Shown: in pieces, positions 44,397-55,219 of the stretch | Layout: each line of letters opens with the position of its first letter | How positions within the stretch are numbered: the stretch's first letter is position 1 | Source of the DNA: Vibrio rotiferianus CAIM 577 = LMG 21460 | Lineage (GTDB): Bacteria > Pseudomonadota > Gammaproteobacteria > Enterobacterales > Vibrionaceae | Direction of reading: 5' to 3' | DNA length: 64,000 bases | NCBI RefSeq assembly: GCF_002741985.1 | Contig: NZ_APHW01000104.1 | Span: 62,001 to 126,000 of the forward strand | The notes under the pieces: generated by a model | Database searches by the model: none | What the model saw: the letters and a program-made list of their open reading frames with translations, nothing else | Told to the model about the DNA's origin: nothing | Position numbers and translations under genes: made by a program

Positions 44397-45734
44397 TTAA
44401 GCTGTTACTGGAGCAGAAGCTAGCTTACGAATCGTTTTTTGATAAGTCATATAAGCCGAGAACCCAGCCATCAGATTACCAATACTGGCACCAATCAGTA
44501 GCCCTTGAATGCCACCCATCTGAGCACCGACCCATAGACAAGGTAAAAAGAACAAGAACAGGCGCAAGGCCGAGATTGTCAGTGCGGTATAAGATTTCCC
44601 TAACGCGTTACAAATTGACACCATCAGCATACACACCCCAAGCGAACCCAAACTGATTGGGACGATCATTAAGTGCATGTGCAAGACTTGTTCTACTTGT
44701 GTATCGCTTGTCATAAGTAAGGCGAGCGGATTAGCGGCGGCAAACGTCAATAGTGCAATCAATAGCTGGAAACCAAGGATGAACTTAACGGCAATAGATA
44801 CTAGCGCACGAATATCGGTGTAGTTTTTCGCTCCTAATAAGCGTCCGACCATAGGGGGCATCGACATGGTCAACGCCAATACCGATACAATGGCAAAAAA
44901 CTCATAGCGCGAGCCCAAAGCCCAAGAGGCAACTGCAGCTGTACCAAAGCCAGCAAGCAGCTTGGTTGCTAACATAGAGGATAGCGGTGGCAGTAATTGG
45001 CTTATCATCGCAGGTCCCATAATGTTGCCAATCGATGTCACGCTCTTGAGTACATTTAAGTCTTGCCATTGGAATGTGGCCCAGTGGTTTTTCTGCACGC
45101 GAGGTGCGACAACCAAGATACCGAAGCTGAAAGCGATAATGGTCGCAATTGCAGCCCCATTAATGCCCAAATCAAAAGTGAAAATAAAGAGTGGATCGAG
45201 TACCAAGTTCACGCCGCTGGTGACCATCATCATAGTGCCGGGCAGCATAGTGTTACCGTTCGCGCGACAGATACTGTAGTAGAAGTACAGCACGGCACCT
45301 ACCCATGAGCTTATTAGCCACCAAGGCCAATAGCTGTCGATGATTGGCATGACACTCTCTGGTGCACTAAGTAAAGAAAGAATAGGGTAGCGCAGAAACC
45401 AAATAAGCAGACCAAAGATGGCTACGCCAACGGAGCCGATCATTAGCACCAAGCCGCCCAACTGTTTCGCGTATCGGGTATCGTTCGCACCCAGCGCTTT
45501 GGAGATCACTGCAGTTGTGGCGATACCCAAGCCAACTTGGATACCAATGATCACCATCTGCAGTGGCAGCGTAAAGCCTTGTGCAGCAAGAGGCAGGATA
45601 CCGAGTTGACCAATGAAAGCACTATCGACAAGCTGGAAGCTCATCAGCGACAGCACACCAAACAGCATTGGCCATGTCATAGTAAACAGCTGTTTTGCCA
45701 GCGTTGGTTGTGCGTTAGAAGAGTTCGAAGGCAT
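44397..45734 (-). CDS. MATE-family multidrug efflux transporter
   Basis: A 445-residue multidrug and toxic compound extrusion protein with 12 predicted membrane segments. The N-terminal FTMTWPMLFGVLSLMSFQLV contains the conserved Pro of helix 1; the opening of helix 2 (VDSAFIGQLGILPLAA) and a repeat of it in the second half are visible. It would export cationic drugs using Na+ or H+. The start at 45734 (MPSNSSNAQ) was chosen because the upstream 22 codons do not look like protein; no strong ribosome site is seen. A terminator follows. Confidence 0.85.
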   Translation of the reverse strand: MPSNSSNAQPTLAKQLFTMTWPMLFGVLSLMSFQLVDSAFIGQLGILPLAAQGFTLPLQMVIIGIQVGLGIATTAVISKALGANDTRYAKQLGGLVLMIGSVGVAIFGLLIWFLRYPILSLLSAPESVMPIIDSYWPWWLISSWVGAVLYFYYSICRANGNTMLPGTMMMVTSGVNLVLDPLFIFTFDLGINGAAIATIIAFSFGILVVAPRVQKNHWATFQWQDLNVLKSVTSIGNIMGPAMISQLLPPLSSMLATKLLAGFGTAAVASWALGSRYEFFAIVSVLALTMSMPPMVGRLLGAKNYTDIRALVSIAVKFILGFQLLIALLTFAAANPLALLMTSDTQVEQVLHMHLMIVPISLGSLGVCMLMVSICNALGKSYTALTISALRLFLFFLPCLWVGAQMGGIQGLLIGASIGNLMAGFSAYMTYQKTIRKLASAPVTA

Positions 45735-45805
45735 AGGAATGTTGCGTGTTTTGGGAACAAAAGTTGATTTTATTGTACACACTGTACAACAAAGTGACAA
45801 AAAGA

Positions 45806-45836
45806 AACCCCGAGCAAGGTATCCCTGCTCGGGGTT
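45806..45836. terminator. Intrinsic terminator
   Basis: Stem AACCCCGAGCA / TGCTCGGGGTT with a nine-base loop, just downstream of the leftward tmaR gene and upstream of the MATE gene. Confidence 0.85.
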
Positions 45837-45857
45837 GGAAAACTGAACTAGTTGCGC

Positions 45858-46172
45858 TTATTTTTTGCCGCTAGTTTGCTTGTCTTCTTCAGTCAGTTCG
45901 CGAATACGACGGCTGATATCACGACGAGCCTTAGAGATCTCTGCACTCTTGATGATGTGATCGTCAACGCGGTCTTCGTAGTCTGCTTTCATGTTTTTGA
46001 TGATTGCAACGATTTCGTCGTGAGACATTTCTGGTTTGATGTAGTCTAGTAGGTTTTCTAGTAGGTCTACACGTTTACGGTTGTCACGAACTTTCTTTTC
46101 GTTATCAAGCAGCTCACGTTTTAGTTTGTTTTTACGACGAGCTTGGTTCACGATTTCAAATACGCTACTCAT
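45858..46172 (-). CDS. tmaR: DUF496 protein TmaR (YeeX)
   Basis: A 104-residue highly charged, coiled-coil protein. The segments [38 protein letters not shown] and [20 protein letters not shown] are almost identical in style to E. coli YeeX. YeeX was renamed TmaR after it was shown to place enzyme I of the sugar phosphotransferase system at a cell pole. It is monocistronic with its own terminator. The function in Vibrio is inferred from this homologue. Confidence 0.9.
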   Translation of the reverse strand: MSSVFEIVNQARRKNKLKRELLDNEKKVRDNRKRVDLLENLLDYIKPEMSHDEIVAIIKNMKADYEDRVDDHIIKSAEISKARRDISRRIRELTEEDKQTSGKK

Positions 46173-46397
46173 GGTTCCCTTTCCTAATTTGTGAATATCT
46201 GATTCGATTAAAGCACAACATCCCGTGGCATAACAGTCTTAAGATCAAACGCCACGTTGACTTGAACATTTATTCATCAATTCTGATGTGGCTTTAACAA
46301 ACACGGCGAAAAAGCACGATTGTTGTTCACTTGAGCAGTGAGATGCGTTGTCATAGTGAAGTTCTGGTTATATCATCTGTGTTAATTACTACAAATA

Positions 46398-46613
46398 ATG
46401 AAGCTCGAAATGAACTCTGGGACTATTACGGAGCCGGCTGAAAGCCAAGACCTTGAAACAAAGGATGAATCTTTGGCTGAGAAACTAAAAGCGGCATACG
46501 TAGACGCAAGAACACAACTCGAAATCACCGAAGTCGAACTTAATCGGTCGAAAATAATGGTGGTGGATGAGAATGGAAAAATGACCAAAGTGTCGATTTT
46601 ATCAGAGCATTGA
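46398..46613 (+). CDS. Small acidic hypothetical protein
   Basis: A 71-residue acidic protein. A disordered start (NSGTITEPAESQDLETKDES) is followed by a helical stretch (LAEKLKAAYVDARTQLEITE) and a short sheet-like end (IMVVDENGKMTKVSIL). Codon use is like that of neighbouring genes. The ribosome site is not obvious, and the ATG five codons later (46410) is also possible. The family is not recognised. It may be a leader or small regulator, or a chance frame. Confidence 0.45.
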   Translation: MKLEMNSGTITEPAESQDLETKDESLAEKLKAAYVDARTQLEITEVELNRSKIMVVDENGKMTKVSILSEH

Positions 46614-46706
46614 GACCTAACCCGATTCGCAAAGGGTGTCAGGTCCATGCACTATGCTTTAGCCTGAGACCCAAATTCAAATGCAAAAATAATAAGGAAA
46701 TGCATT

Positions 46707-47360
46707 ATGAAAGTTGAGCTAACGGCAATTGAAGCACGAGTAATTGGCTGCTTAATCGAAAAAGAAGTCACCACCCCCGACCAATACCCTCTAAGCCTTA
46801 ACGCGCTTACTAACGCATGTAATCAAAAAAGCAACCGCGAGCCTGTCATGTCATTGTCTGAAGCAGACGTGTTAGACGCGGTTGATGCACTCATCGAACG
46901 TCGTCTTGTCAGCGATGAAAGTGCCTTCAACAGCCGCGTAAGCAAATACCAACACCGATTCTGCAACACTGAGTTTGGCGACTTGAAGTTAACGGAGCAA
47001 GAGAAGGGCATCGTATGTTGTATGCTGCTTCGTGGCGCACAAACACCGGGTGAAATCCGTACGCGCACTAACCGCTTAGCGGCATTCAATGATGTGAAAG
47101 AAGTTGAAAATGTGCTCGAACACCTTGCTAGTGAAGAAAAGGGTCCGTTAGTCGTCAAATTGCCTCGTGAAGCTGGCAAGCGAGAATCACGTTATATGCA
47201 CCTATTCTGTGGAGAGGTTGATGTTAGTGAATTGGCTGTGGCAAGTGCTGCACCATCTTCTGCGGGTTCAGAGCGCATCACCCAATTAGAGCAAGAAGTG
47301 GCTGAACTTCGTGCAGAACTTGCAGCCTTAAAAGAACAGGTCGAATCACTACTTTCATGA
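46707..47360 (+). CDS. yceH: YceH family protein (DUF480)
   Basis: A 217-residue protein of the UPF0502/DUF480 family. It has two winged-helix-like modules ([20 protein letters not shown] followed by [20 protein letters not shown]; then [20 protein letters not shown] with RTNRLAAF) and a C-terminal coiled coil ([20 protein letters not shown]). The role is unknown, though DNA or RNA binding is plausible from the winged-helix pattern. Its stop overlaps the ATG of the GIY-YIG gene, so the two are coupled. AAGGAAA precedes the start. Confidence 0.9.
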   Translation: MKVELTAIEARVIGCLIEKEVTTPDQYPLSLNALTNACNQKSNREPVMSLSEADVLDAVDALIERRLVSDESAFNSRVSKYQHRFCNTEFGDLKLTEQEKGIVCCMLLRGAQTPGEIRTRTNRLAAFNDVKEVENVLEHLASEEKGPLVVKLPREAGKRESRYMHLFCGEVDVSELAVASAAPSSAGSERITQLEQEVAELRAELAALKEQVESLLS

Positions 47361-47662
47361 GTGACACCGCTAAGCAGAGTTGGAGCGTCTATTTGATTCG
47401 GAATAATCGCAATGCTTTATATTGTGGCGTTACCAATGATATTGAACGACGCTTTAACCAGCATCAAAGTGGCAAAGGAGCCAAAGCTTTAAAAGGGAAA
47501 GGGCCTTTGGTGTTGGAATGGTCAAAAAGCTTTGAGTCAAAAATATACGCAATGAAAGTCGAATATTTCATAAAGCAGTTACCTAAAAACAAGAAAGAAA
47601 AAATCGTGATAGGGGACGCGACTCTCAGTTGTGATGACTTAGGTGTACATTACCTTACTTAG
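47357..47662 (+). CDS. GIY-YIG domain protein, UPF0213/YhbQ-like
   Basis: A 101-residue single-domain GIY-YIG protein. The motif elements are [17 protein letters not shown] (here YCG replaces the usual YIG) and [16 protein letters not shown], with the catalytic Arg, and the family's Glu is in KVEYFIK. Members of the YhbQ group act on DNA or RNA ends, but their biological role is poorly known. It is translated from an ATG overlapping the yceH stop (ATGA) and ends before a strong terminator. Confidence 0.88.
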   Translation: MSDTAKQSWSVYLIRNNRNALYCGVTNDIERRFNQHQSGKGAKALKGKGPLVLEWSKSFESKIYAMKVEYFIKQLPKNKKEKIVIGDATLSCDDLGVHYLT

Positions 47663-47667
47663 CTAAC

Positions 47668-47694
47668 AAAACCGCCTTATACGGCGGTTTTTTC
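47668..47694 (+). terminator. Intrinsic terminator of yceH operon
   Basis: Stem AAAACCGCC / GGCGGTTTT with loop TTATAC and further T, separating the yceH operon from luxPQ. Confidence 0.88.
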
Positions 47695-47825
47695 TTGTTT
47701 GTAGGTACCAATTTATTGGACTCTAGCTCATAATAGAAACCAAATTCCTCACAAAAATTTATCAAATATAAGTATGGAATTTGTCTTGCGTTATATGGAT
47801 ACAGCGTACTTTCGAAATGGAATGC

Positions 47826-47835
47826 TTGGCTAGGT
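47826..47835 (+). promoter_or_regulatory. Candidate Qrr pairing site upstream of luxP
   Basis: TTGGCTAGGT is a perfect 10-nt complement of the ACCTAGCCAA part of the conserved Qrr pairing segment. It lies 51-60 bases upstream of the luxP ATG. It acts as a target only if it lies within the luxP transcript, whose start I cannot place. Confidence 0.45.
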
Positions 47836-47873
47836 ACTAAGAATTAAGCCCCACAATGATGGCGGCAAAATAA

Positions 47874-48982
<1,109 letters not shown>

Positions 48983-48983
<1 letters not shown>

Positions 48984-51568
48984 TGTCAGCTCAGTTAAAC
49001 TTAACCAAGCGTCGCTCTCTGGCGACGCTGATAACCCGCATAATTGTCGTCGTTCTAGCGCCGATTATCTTTGGTATTTTCGTCCAGAGTTATTACTTCT
49101 CCAAACAAATTATTTGGCAGGAGGTCGATCGCAACAAACAGCAAACCTCTTCGTTGATCCATAATATCTTTGATAACCATTTTGCGGCGATTCAAATTCA
49201 CCACGACAGCAATTCCAAAAGTGAACCCATTCGCGATTTCTATTCCGATAGAAATGCTGAAATGCTCAATTACTTTTATTTGGGTATTGATCAAAGTGAC
49301 CCTTCACATACCCCAGAGTTTCGATTCCTAACTGACCACCACGGTATTGTTTGGGATGATGGTAATGCTCACTTTTATGGTGTGAATGAAGTTATCTTAG
49401 AGAAGATGTCGAAGAAAATATCTTTTAGCAGTAACTGGTACTATATGAATGTACGCACGCTGATGGGGCAGCGGCATATGCTGTTAAGGCGTGTACCGGT
49501 GATCAATACGTCCACTGGTGAAGTCTTAGGCTACTCATTTATTTCGATTGTTCTAGATAATAACTTTTCATTGATGGAAAAACTGAAAAGTGAGAGCAAT
49601 GTAGATAACGTCCTTTTGATTGCAAATAATGAAATGCTTGCGAACTCTTTTGATGATGAAGAGGACTACTCAGCGGCAGATATTATTGCGCGTCGTGGAT
49701 CGACAAAAAGGCTAGATAAACTGCTGGTTATTGAAACGCCAATCATGGTGAATGCTTCGATGACTGAGCTATGTTTACTGTCGGTTCAAGACAACCAAGG
49801 TGTTGTATCTCTGCAAATTCAACATGTTTTGGCAATGCTGGCATCCATCATCGGTTTGCTGATGATCGCATTGATGGCAAAAGAGTGGATGGAAAGCAAG
49901 GTTGCAGCTGCGCTCGATACGCTAATGTCCTATACAAAATCAGCCAGCGACGAGGATCGGTTTAAACGATTCGTTGGTTCAGATATCGAAGAGTTCAACC
50001 ATATCGGCTCAACTTTAGAAAGTACATTTGAAGAGCTAGATTCGCAGAAAAAGTCTTTCCGAGATCTGTTTAACTTTGCATTATCACCGATTATGGTTTG
50101 GTCTGAGAGTGCAGTGTTAATTCAAATGAACCCTGCAGCAAAGCGTGAGCTTGTGATTGGTCAAGGCAATACTAGTCTTGAGGCCATGCACCCAGTATTC
50201 CAAAAGTTTAAAGAGAAATTGACACCTCACTTAAAGATGTCGGCGCAAGGCGCTACGTTGACGGGGGTTAATGTACCAATCGATGGCAAGGTATTTCGCT
50301 GGAATTTATCACCAATTCGTGTTGATGGAGGGATCAGTGGAATCATCGTTCAGGGACAAGATATCACAACTCTGATTGAAGCCGAGAAACAAAGCACCTT
50401 AGCTCGACGAGAAGCAGAAAAATCTGCCCAAGCCAGAGCCGATTTCTTGGCGAAAATGAGCCATGAAATCCGCACGCCAATCAATGGGATCTTAGGTGTC
50501 GCTCAATTGCTTAAAGATTCTGTTGAACATGATGAACAACGTAAACAAGTCGATGTGTTGTGTAACAGCGGAGAGCATCTACTCGCGGTGCTGAATGATA
50601 TTTTGGATTTTTCCAAGATAGAACAAGGCAAATTTAATATTCAAAAACATCAGTTTTTGTTTGCCGATACCATGCGCACTATCGCTAATATCTATGGCCC
50701 CATCTGCCGAAAAAAAGGTGTTGAACTGATTATTGATAATGAGGTTGAAGAAAACACTGAGATATTTACGGATCAAGTTCGACTTAACCAAGTGCTCTTC
50801 AACCTTGTTAGTAATGCGGTGAAGTTTACCCCTGCGGGTAGCATCCAGATTATCTCTACACTTGAGCATTTCCATGGTCACGATAGCAGTGTGCTCGTGA
50901 TAAAAGTTGAAGACACAGGGATTGGGATTGATTCAAACAAACTAGACCAAATGTTTGAGCCGTTTATTCAAGAAGAGGCAACAACAACACGTGAATACGG
51001 TGGTAGTGGGCTAGGTTTAACCATTGTTAAAAACTTAGTTGAAATGCTTGAGGGTGATATTCAAATTAGGAGTGATAAAGGTAAAGGGACACTTTTTGTT
51101 ATTACCGTCCCGGTGCAAGGCCGACTGCGACAAGTTGAGGAATTAACACAAACACTAAGGCTTCCAGCAGAAAAGCTGTTTAGCGATGCGTTAAGGGTGT
51201 TGTTGGTGGAAGATAACCATACTAATGCCTTTATTCTTCAGGCTTTTTGCAAGAAATATCAGATGGAAGTTGATTGGGCAAAAGACGGAATTGAGGCGAT
51301 TGAGAAGGTAAAACAGCATCGCTATGATTTGATTCTAATGGACAATCAACTACCGCATTTAGGTGGTATTGAGACAACCAAAACCATTCGAGACGTCCTT
51401 AAGATTGCAACACCAATTTATGCTTGTACCGCAGATACGATGAAAGAAACAAGCGAAGCATTTATGGCTGCGGGCGCAGACTATGTTTTGCTTAAGCCAA
51501 TTAAAGAGAAGGCACTGCATGCTGCATTTACGGACTTCAAGAATCGATTTATTGAGGAAGAGTCGTAG
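48983..51568 (+). CDS. luxQ: AI-2 hybrid sensor kinase LuxQ
   Basis: An 861-residue membrane hybrid kinase. It has a first membrane helix (about 15-38), a periplasmic LuxP-interacting PAS-type domain (about 40-280), a second helix near 283-300, a cytoplasmic PAS region (about 350-470), His494 in [17 protein letters not shown], an ATPase domain with [16 protein letters not shown] and GGSGLGL, and a receiver with Asp787 in [13 protein letters not shown]. At low AI-2 it sends phosphate through LuxU to LuxO, which with sigma-54 turns on qrr genes; AI-2 bound to LuxP switches it to phosphatase. The ATG overlaps the luxP stop. Both LuxU and LuxO must be encoded elsewhere. Confidence 0.96.
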
Positions 51569-51574
51569 GAAAGG

Positions 51575-51626
51575 TATACCCAAGTAACCGCAAGATGCTT
51601 GGTTCATCGAGAATGGCTTGGGTATA
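51575..51626. repeat. Short palindromic repeat unit (ATACCCAAG type)
   Basis: A 52-base unit with TATACCCAAG at the left and CTTGGGTATA at the right, enclosing AACCGCAAGATGCTTGG. It lies immediately after the luxQ stop and can fold into a hairpin. The outer ATACCCAA sequence is shared with the element at 38164. Confidence 0.7.
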
Positions 51627-51627
51627 A

Positions 51628-51673
51628 ATCGTTATGATTGGATTGCTGGCTTTATGATTCAAATCATAACGAT
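51628..51673. repeat. Perfect 12-bp inverted repeat
   Basis: ATCGTTATGATT (51628-51639) and AATCATAACGAT (51662-51673) enclose 22 bases. There is no T run; it lies between the converging luxQ and PilZ genes, and its role is unknown. Confidence 0.55.
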
Positions 51674-51687
51674 GACATTGTTTGTCT

Positions 51688-52350
51688 TTACAAATTACCT
51701 GATGCAAATGAATATTCCAAAAGCTGAACTTTAAGCTCATTGCTCAGTGCTACTTCTGAAGTGAACTTAACACCAATCATCCACCCTTTATGCAGTTTTT
51801 TGATATTGGCTATGGAACAAGGGTGCTCTGCCTCAAGGTATTCATCAAGCGGTGATGAAATAGATACTACATCGCCCACCTCAAACTCAGGCTCAACAAG
51901 GCTAGTAAACCCACATCCTGAAATTGAAAAATCGACCAACGTTCCCTCATACACGTCGTTTTCATGTTTCAGCGTACAGTCTAACTCTATTTTATAGCGC
52001 TCATGTTCTCTAACAGGCTTTGAAACAAAGGACGCTGGAATTCTTAAAAAGAGAAGAGGAGATGGCCTTTGTTGTACAAATAACGCCGTCGTCTTGAAAG
52101 CAATAACATGCCCTAAATCGGTTTTTGAAACACCTCGAATTACTACATCAATATTGTCGAGTTTTCGTAGGGCTTGCTCTTCAATAAGTCGAATCGGGAC
52201 ATCCAAGAGTAAAAAAGCACCTTCTTTTAAGCCGATGAAGGTTGCTGGGTAGGTGTGCTTCTCAATTGGCCCAAACTCTAATGTGACGGAGAGTTTGATT
52301 CCACCTATTAGGAACTTGTTCAGGTCTTCCTTAGTGTGAGTCGATGGCAT
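51688..52350 (-). CDS. PilZ-domain c-di-GMP receptor, YcgR-like layout
   Basis: A 220-residue protein with an N-terminal YcgR-N-like beta domain (about 15-105, with YPATFIGLKEGAFLLLDV) and a C-terminal PilZ domain (about 110-215). The c-di-GMP-binding motifs are intact: RxxxR as Arg114-EHE-Arg118 and DxSxxG as Asp140-FSISGC, with GWMIGVKF closing the barrel. It should bind c-di-GMP and act on motility or adhesion, as PlzD-type proteins of Vibrio do. Its end converges on luxQ; the two are not transcribed together. Confidence 0.9.
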   Translation of the reverse strand: MPSTHTKEDLNKFLIGGIKLSVTLEFGPIEKHTYPATFIGLKEGAFLLLDVPIRLIEEQALRKLDNIDVVIRGVSKTDLGHVIAFKTTALFVQQRPSPLLFLRIPASFVSKPVREHERYKIELDCTLKHENDVYEGTLVDFSISGCGFTSLVEPEFEVGDVVSISSPLDEYLEAEHPCSIANIKKLHKGWMIGVKFTSEVALSNELKVQLLEYSFASGNL

Positions 52351-52485
52351 AATTATGGCTGTTTTATCTTTGATAAATAAAGATTACTTAAAGCTTGGTT
52401 CTTTTCAAGCGCAACACTATCAGTGATGCGCTTTGTATCGTGGTCAAATCTCATTTTGTGCAAGATATCACGGATGGTTGGCTTA

Positions 52486-53430
52486 CTAAGGCGCTCGTTT
52501 TGAGCTTGAAAATTGCGGTGGCCGATAAGTATCTTGGTGGTGTTTTTTCATCAAGACATTGCTCGCGACAATACTACCGATAGTGACAAATGCTAATGCA
52601 CTTATGGTCACTATATCTGGCTTTTCTGATAGCAAAGGTATGGCAAGTAGAGTGGCTAAAGCCGGAGTTAGTGAACCTAAAGCAGCGCTAGCTTCCGCCC
52701 CAATTTTTTTAACGGCATAGAGAAAAGTGAATGAAGCAACGAGCCCGGCACCGATGCCCTGCAACATCAGTTGCCACATTACGTCGCGCCAAGGCCATTG
52801 CGTCATAGGGGTTTTAATCAAGTAACTTTCTAGCCACCCGCAGGTGATTGCCAAGCTTAATAGAACGAGAGAAGAAATAGAGACAAATCCAGCGCAGGCA
52901 TAAGCGTTAAGGTTACTGACTCTAGCGCTAATTGTAAAAACGGCCCACATAAGGCTACCTAGCAAGAACAGGGTATGGCCCTTGAGTTGCTGCCAGTTGT
53001 ACTCGTCGCCAATGTTAGACATCAAAAAAAGTATCACTCCGAATAAAACTGCGCAGAGCCCTAGAACGCGATGATTGGATAATGGTTGCTGATAAAACAA
53101 GACCGCGATTGCAGAGACAAACATGGGTAGAGTACCCGGAATTAGTGCGCTTCCGTGTGAAACGGGTGCAAACTTCATTGCTGTTCCTGCAACTATTAGG
53201 TAAGGCAGCCCACTACCAATAATAAGACCGGCTTTATATCGCTTTGGTACGGCGCTGATCGAAGGTAAATGCTTCACAACAAATGGTATGAGGATCAAGC
53301 TAGGAATAATGAATCTAGTGATGGCGATATCTGCAGGTTCAAGCTGTGAATGTACGCCAAATTTCAAAGAGATGAAAAAACTAGCCCAGACGAGGAGCGT
53401 TGCAAACATAGCGCAATAACCAAGCATCAT
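52486..53430 (-). CDS. EamA/DMT-family transporter
   Basis: A 314-residue drug/metabolite transporter with ten membrane segments formed by two EamA repeats (FATLLVWASFFISLKFGVHS, then LMWAVFTISARVSNLNAYAC and ALGSLTPALATLLAIPLLSEK). The RF-IPSLILIPFV segment and the acidic-Pro signatures fit the RhaT/EamA group that exports amino acids and metabolites. It is divergent from an Lrp-family gene 147 bases away, an arrangement typical for amino-acid exporters. The short C-terminal tail is basic (TYRPPQFSSSKRAP). Confidence 0.87.
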   Translation of the reverse strand: MMLGYCAMFATLLVWASFFISLKFGVHSQLEPADIAITRFIIPSLILIPFVVKHLPSISAVPKRYKAGLIIGSGLPYLIVAGTAMKFAPVSHGSALIPGTLPMFVSAIAVLFYQQPLSNHRVLGLCAVLFGVILFLMSNIGDEYNWQQLKGHTLFLLGSLMWAVFTISARVSNLNAYACAGFVSISSLVLLSLAITCGWLESYLIKTPMTQWPWRDVMWQLMLQGIGAGLVASFTFLYAVKKIGAEASAALGSLTPALATLLAIPLLSEKPDIVTISALAFVTIGSIVASNVLMKKHHQDTYRPPQFSSSKRAP

Positions 53431-53577
53431 GGTAGAAATCCGTTAATGTAAATGAATTGTAATTATTACGTGTGTTGAGGGACGAATGGTGGCAAACTTG
53501 AGCGTGTTTTAAGTGTTGGCTGGTTGCTTTTGCTAATGTTTGACACATTTTTGGTGTATATCCTCAAGGAGGACTCT

Positions 53578-54033
53578 TTGGATAGGATCGATAAAAAGCT
53601 GTTATCACTGGTACAGCAAGATGCGCGGCTAACCACGGGAGAGCTGGCTGATATGGTTGGGCTTTCGGCATCACCTTGTGCAAGGCGGCTGAAGCGCCTC
53701 GAGCAACAAGGGTATATAAGCGGCTATTATGCGATGCTTGAGCGAGAAAAAGTGGGCATTGCGATGACTGTTTTTGTAGAAGTTAGCTTAAATAACCATC
53801 AGGCGCATTCGATAGACGAATTTGAGGTAGCGATACTTTCAATGCAAGAGGTAATATCTTGTCACGTAGTCTCTGGCGCTTATGACTATTTGCTAGAGGT
53901 CGTCAGTCAAGATTTAAAAAACTACGAAGTATTTACTCGAAAACTTCAGCGGTTAGAGAATGTAAAAGATATTCATACACATCTTGCCATCCGCCAAGTA
54001 AAGGGGAGTGGGGAATTACCTATTTTTCTCTAA
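53578..54033 (+). CDS. Lrp/AsnC-family regulator
   Basis: A 151-residue feast/famine regulator with the N-terminal helix-turn-helix (DKKLLSLVQQDARLTTGELA, then DMVGLSASPCARRLKRLEQQ) and the RAM domain (HVVSGAYDYLLEVV). The start is placed at a TTG: the strong ribosome site AAGGAGGA ends four bases upstream and the homologous reading begins DRIDKKLL. The more upstream ATG would add 18 residues unlike the family. It likely controls the divergent EamA exporter. The palindrome GTAATTATTAC lies upstream near 53458. Confidence 0.86.
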   Translation: MDRIDKKLLSLVQQDARLTTGELADMVGLSASPCARRLKRLEQQGYISGYYAMLEREKVGIAMTVFVEVSLNNHQAHSIDEFEVAILSMQEVISCHVVSGAYDYLLEVVSQDLKNYEVFTRKLQRLENVKDIHTHLAIRQVKGSGELPIFL

Positions 54034-54095
54034 GCTCTGCCATTTGATAAAACATCATAGCCTTTTGCCCTCGGAACGACTGACCAGGAACTAGT

Positions 54096-54719
54096 GTGAA
54101 ATTTTTAGATAAACTTAGGATCTCTCATTACCATCATAAACGTAAGAAGCAGTTTGATGGTGAGTACTCTCAGATTTTGGGGTGGCAGGATTTAAATAGT
54201 CAGATATCTAGATTTGAAGCACTATGTAGTGACTTTCGCTTCCGCGACCGCTCCATTTTAGATGTTGGATGTGGATATGGTGATTTACTCGCATACTTGG
54301 AATCTACAGAGCGCTTTCCTAGAGCTTATACTGGCGTTGATTTGAAGCGAAGTTTTGTGTCTGCGGCTAAGAAGAGGGAATTTTTAACAAAAACTACCTT
54401 CTTAAAAGGGGACTTCAGCAAGATGATCCTCAGAAAATGTGATTTTGTGTTTGCCTCGGGCTCGTTGAACTATCAAACGAGTAATGCGAATCACACCGTA
54501 GAGATGATCAGTAAAATGTATGATTTAGCGAATGTTGCGTGTGTTTTCAATTTGCTCGATCAAGAGAAACTACCTGCGATGAAGCTATTGGCATCACATA
54601 ATAAAGAGGGCGTACTTCGGTATTGTAGACTCTTATGTCCGGAGAGTTATTTGATAGAGGGGTATTCTGATCATGATTTTACAGTGGTTATGATCAAAAA
54701 AGCGGAGTCAGTTTCCTAA
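54096..54719 (+). CDS. Class I SAM-dependent methyltransferase
   Basis: A 207-residue methyltransferase. The SAM-binding motif I is ILDVGCGYGDLLAYL, motif II includes YTGVDLKRSFV with the acidic residue for ribose, and KGDFSKM and FVFASGSLNYQ follow. The N-terminal 45 residues (SHYHHKRKKQFDGEYSQILG) are basic and probably helical. The substrate is unknown; small-molecule or lipid targets are as likely as others. The stop codon lies inside a hairpin that serves as a terminator for the converging genes. Confidence 0.85.
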   Translation: MKFLDKLRISHYHHKRKKQFDGEYSQILGWQDLNSQISRFEALCSDFRFRDRSILDVGCGYGDLLAYLESTERFPRAYTGVDLKRSFVSAAKKREFLTKTTFLKGDFSKMILRKCDFVFASGSLNYQTSNANHTVEMISKMYDLANVACVFNLLDQEKLPAMKLLASHNKEGVLRYCRLLCPESYLIEGYSDHDFTVVMIKKAESVS

Positions 54720-54725
54720 CTCCGC
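54702..54725 (-). terminator. Intrinsic terminator of leftward gene pair
   Basis: Stem GCGGAGT / ACTCCGC overlaps the methyltransferase stop. On the minus strand it is followed by TTTTTTGATC, so it works for the two leftward genes at 54743-55712. Confidence 0.75.
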
Positions 54726-54742
54726 CTAAGAACTTTTAAGCC

Positions 54743-55219
54743 TTATTGGTTCTTATATTGTGATATCTCACAATCACCAGTCATTCTGTCTACCTTGAAT
54801 GAAAATGCAGCTGAATGGTATTCCCTACCGTCACTCCAAATTGTTTCTCCAAAGATTTTACACAAGTCCAAATCATTGATTGAACCGAATTGTTTAACGT
54901 GCCTAACTACTGACAAAAACTTGGCTTTAGTAGCATTAGGACAATCCATGTTACTCAAACGATTGATAATCATATGGTTTGCATTATCTCCAGCCAAATA
55001 TGACTTTTTATTTAATTTTGTTAATGGATAAAGTACCCAAAAAGTGGACGTAAGTAAAGCATTATTGTGACGTGTGTCGCTAATTTTAGGTCTGGTTGGT
55101 TGAATTCTGACCGTAAATTGGAAGGGGAGTAAAATACCGTTAATAGATTCAATTGGATGGGTTTTGTACACGTAATAAGGTAGCAACTTCTCTGTCGTAC
55201 TGCGCTTTGAGCGCATCAA
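54743..55219 (-). CDS. Hypothetical protein overlapping its upstream gene
   Basis: Up to 158 residues depending on the start; the ATG at 55219 lies 71 bases inside the preceding gene, in a different frame. Content is mixed alpha-beta with PFQFTVRIQPTRPKI, STFWVLYPLTKLNKKSYLAG and FSFKVDRMTGDCEISQYK, and three Cys. It has no signal peptide from this start. A later TTG or GTG would shorten the overlap (for example at about 55186). The family is not recognised. Because the overlap is large and in the wrong frame, a lost base joining it to the gene upstream is possible. Confidence 0.5.
   Translation of the reverse strand: MMRSKRSTTEKLLPYYVYKTHPIESINGILLPFQFTVRIQPTRPKISDTRHNNALLTSTFWVLYPLTKLNKKSYLAGDNANHMIINRLSNMDCPNATKAKFLSVVRHVKQFGSINDLDLCKIFGETIWSDGREYHSAAFSFKVDRMTGDCEISQYKNQ

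Noticed and set aside
53514-53523. Short Qrr-like complement (GTTGGCT) upstream of the Lrp gene
   Set aside because: Only seven contiguous bases match, and the rest would need a bulge; expected by chance.
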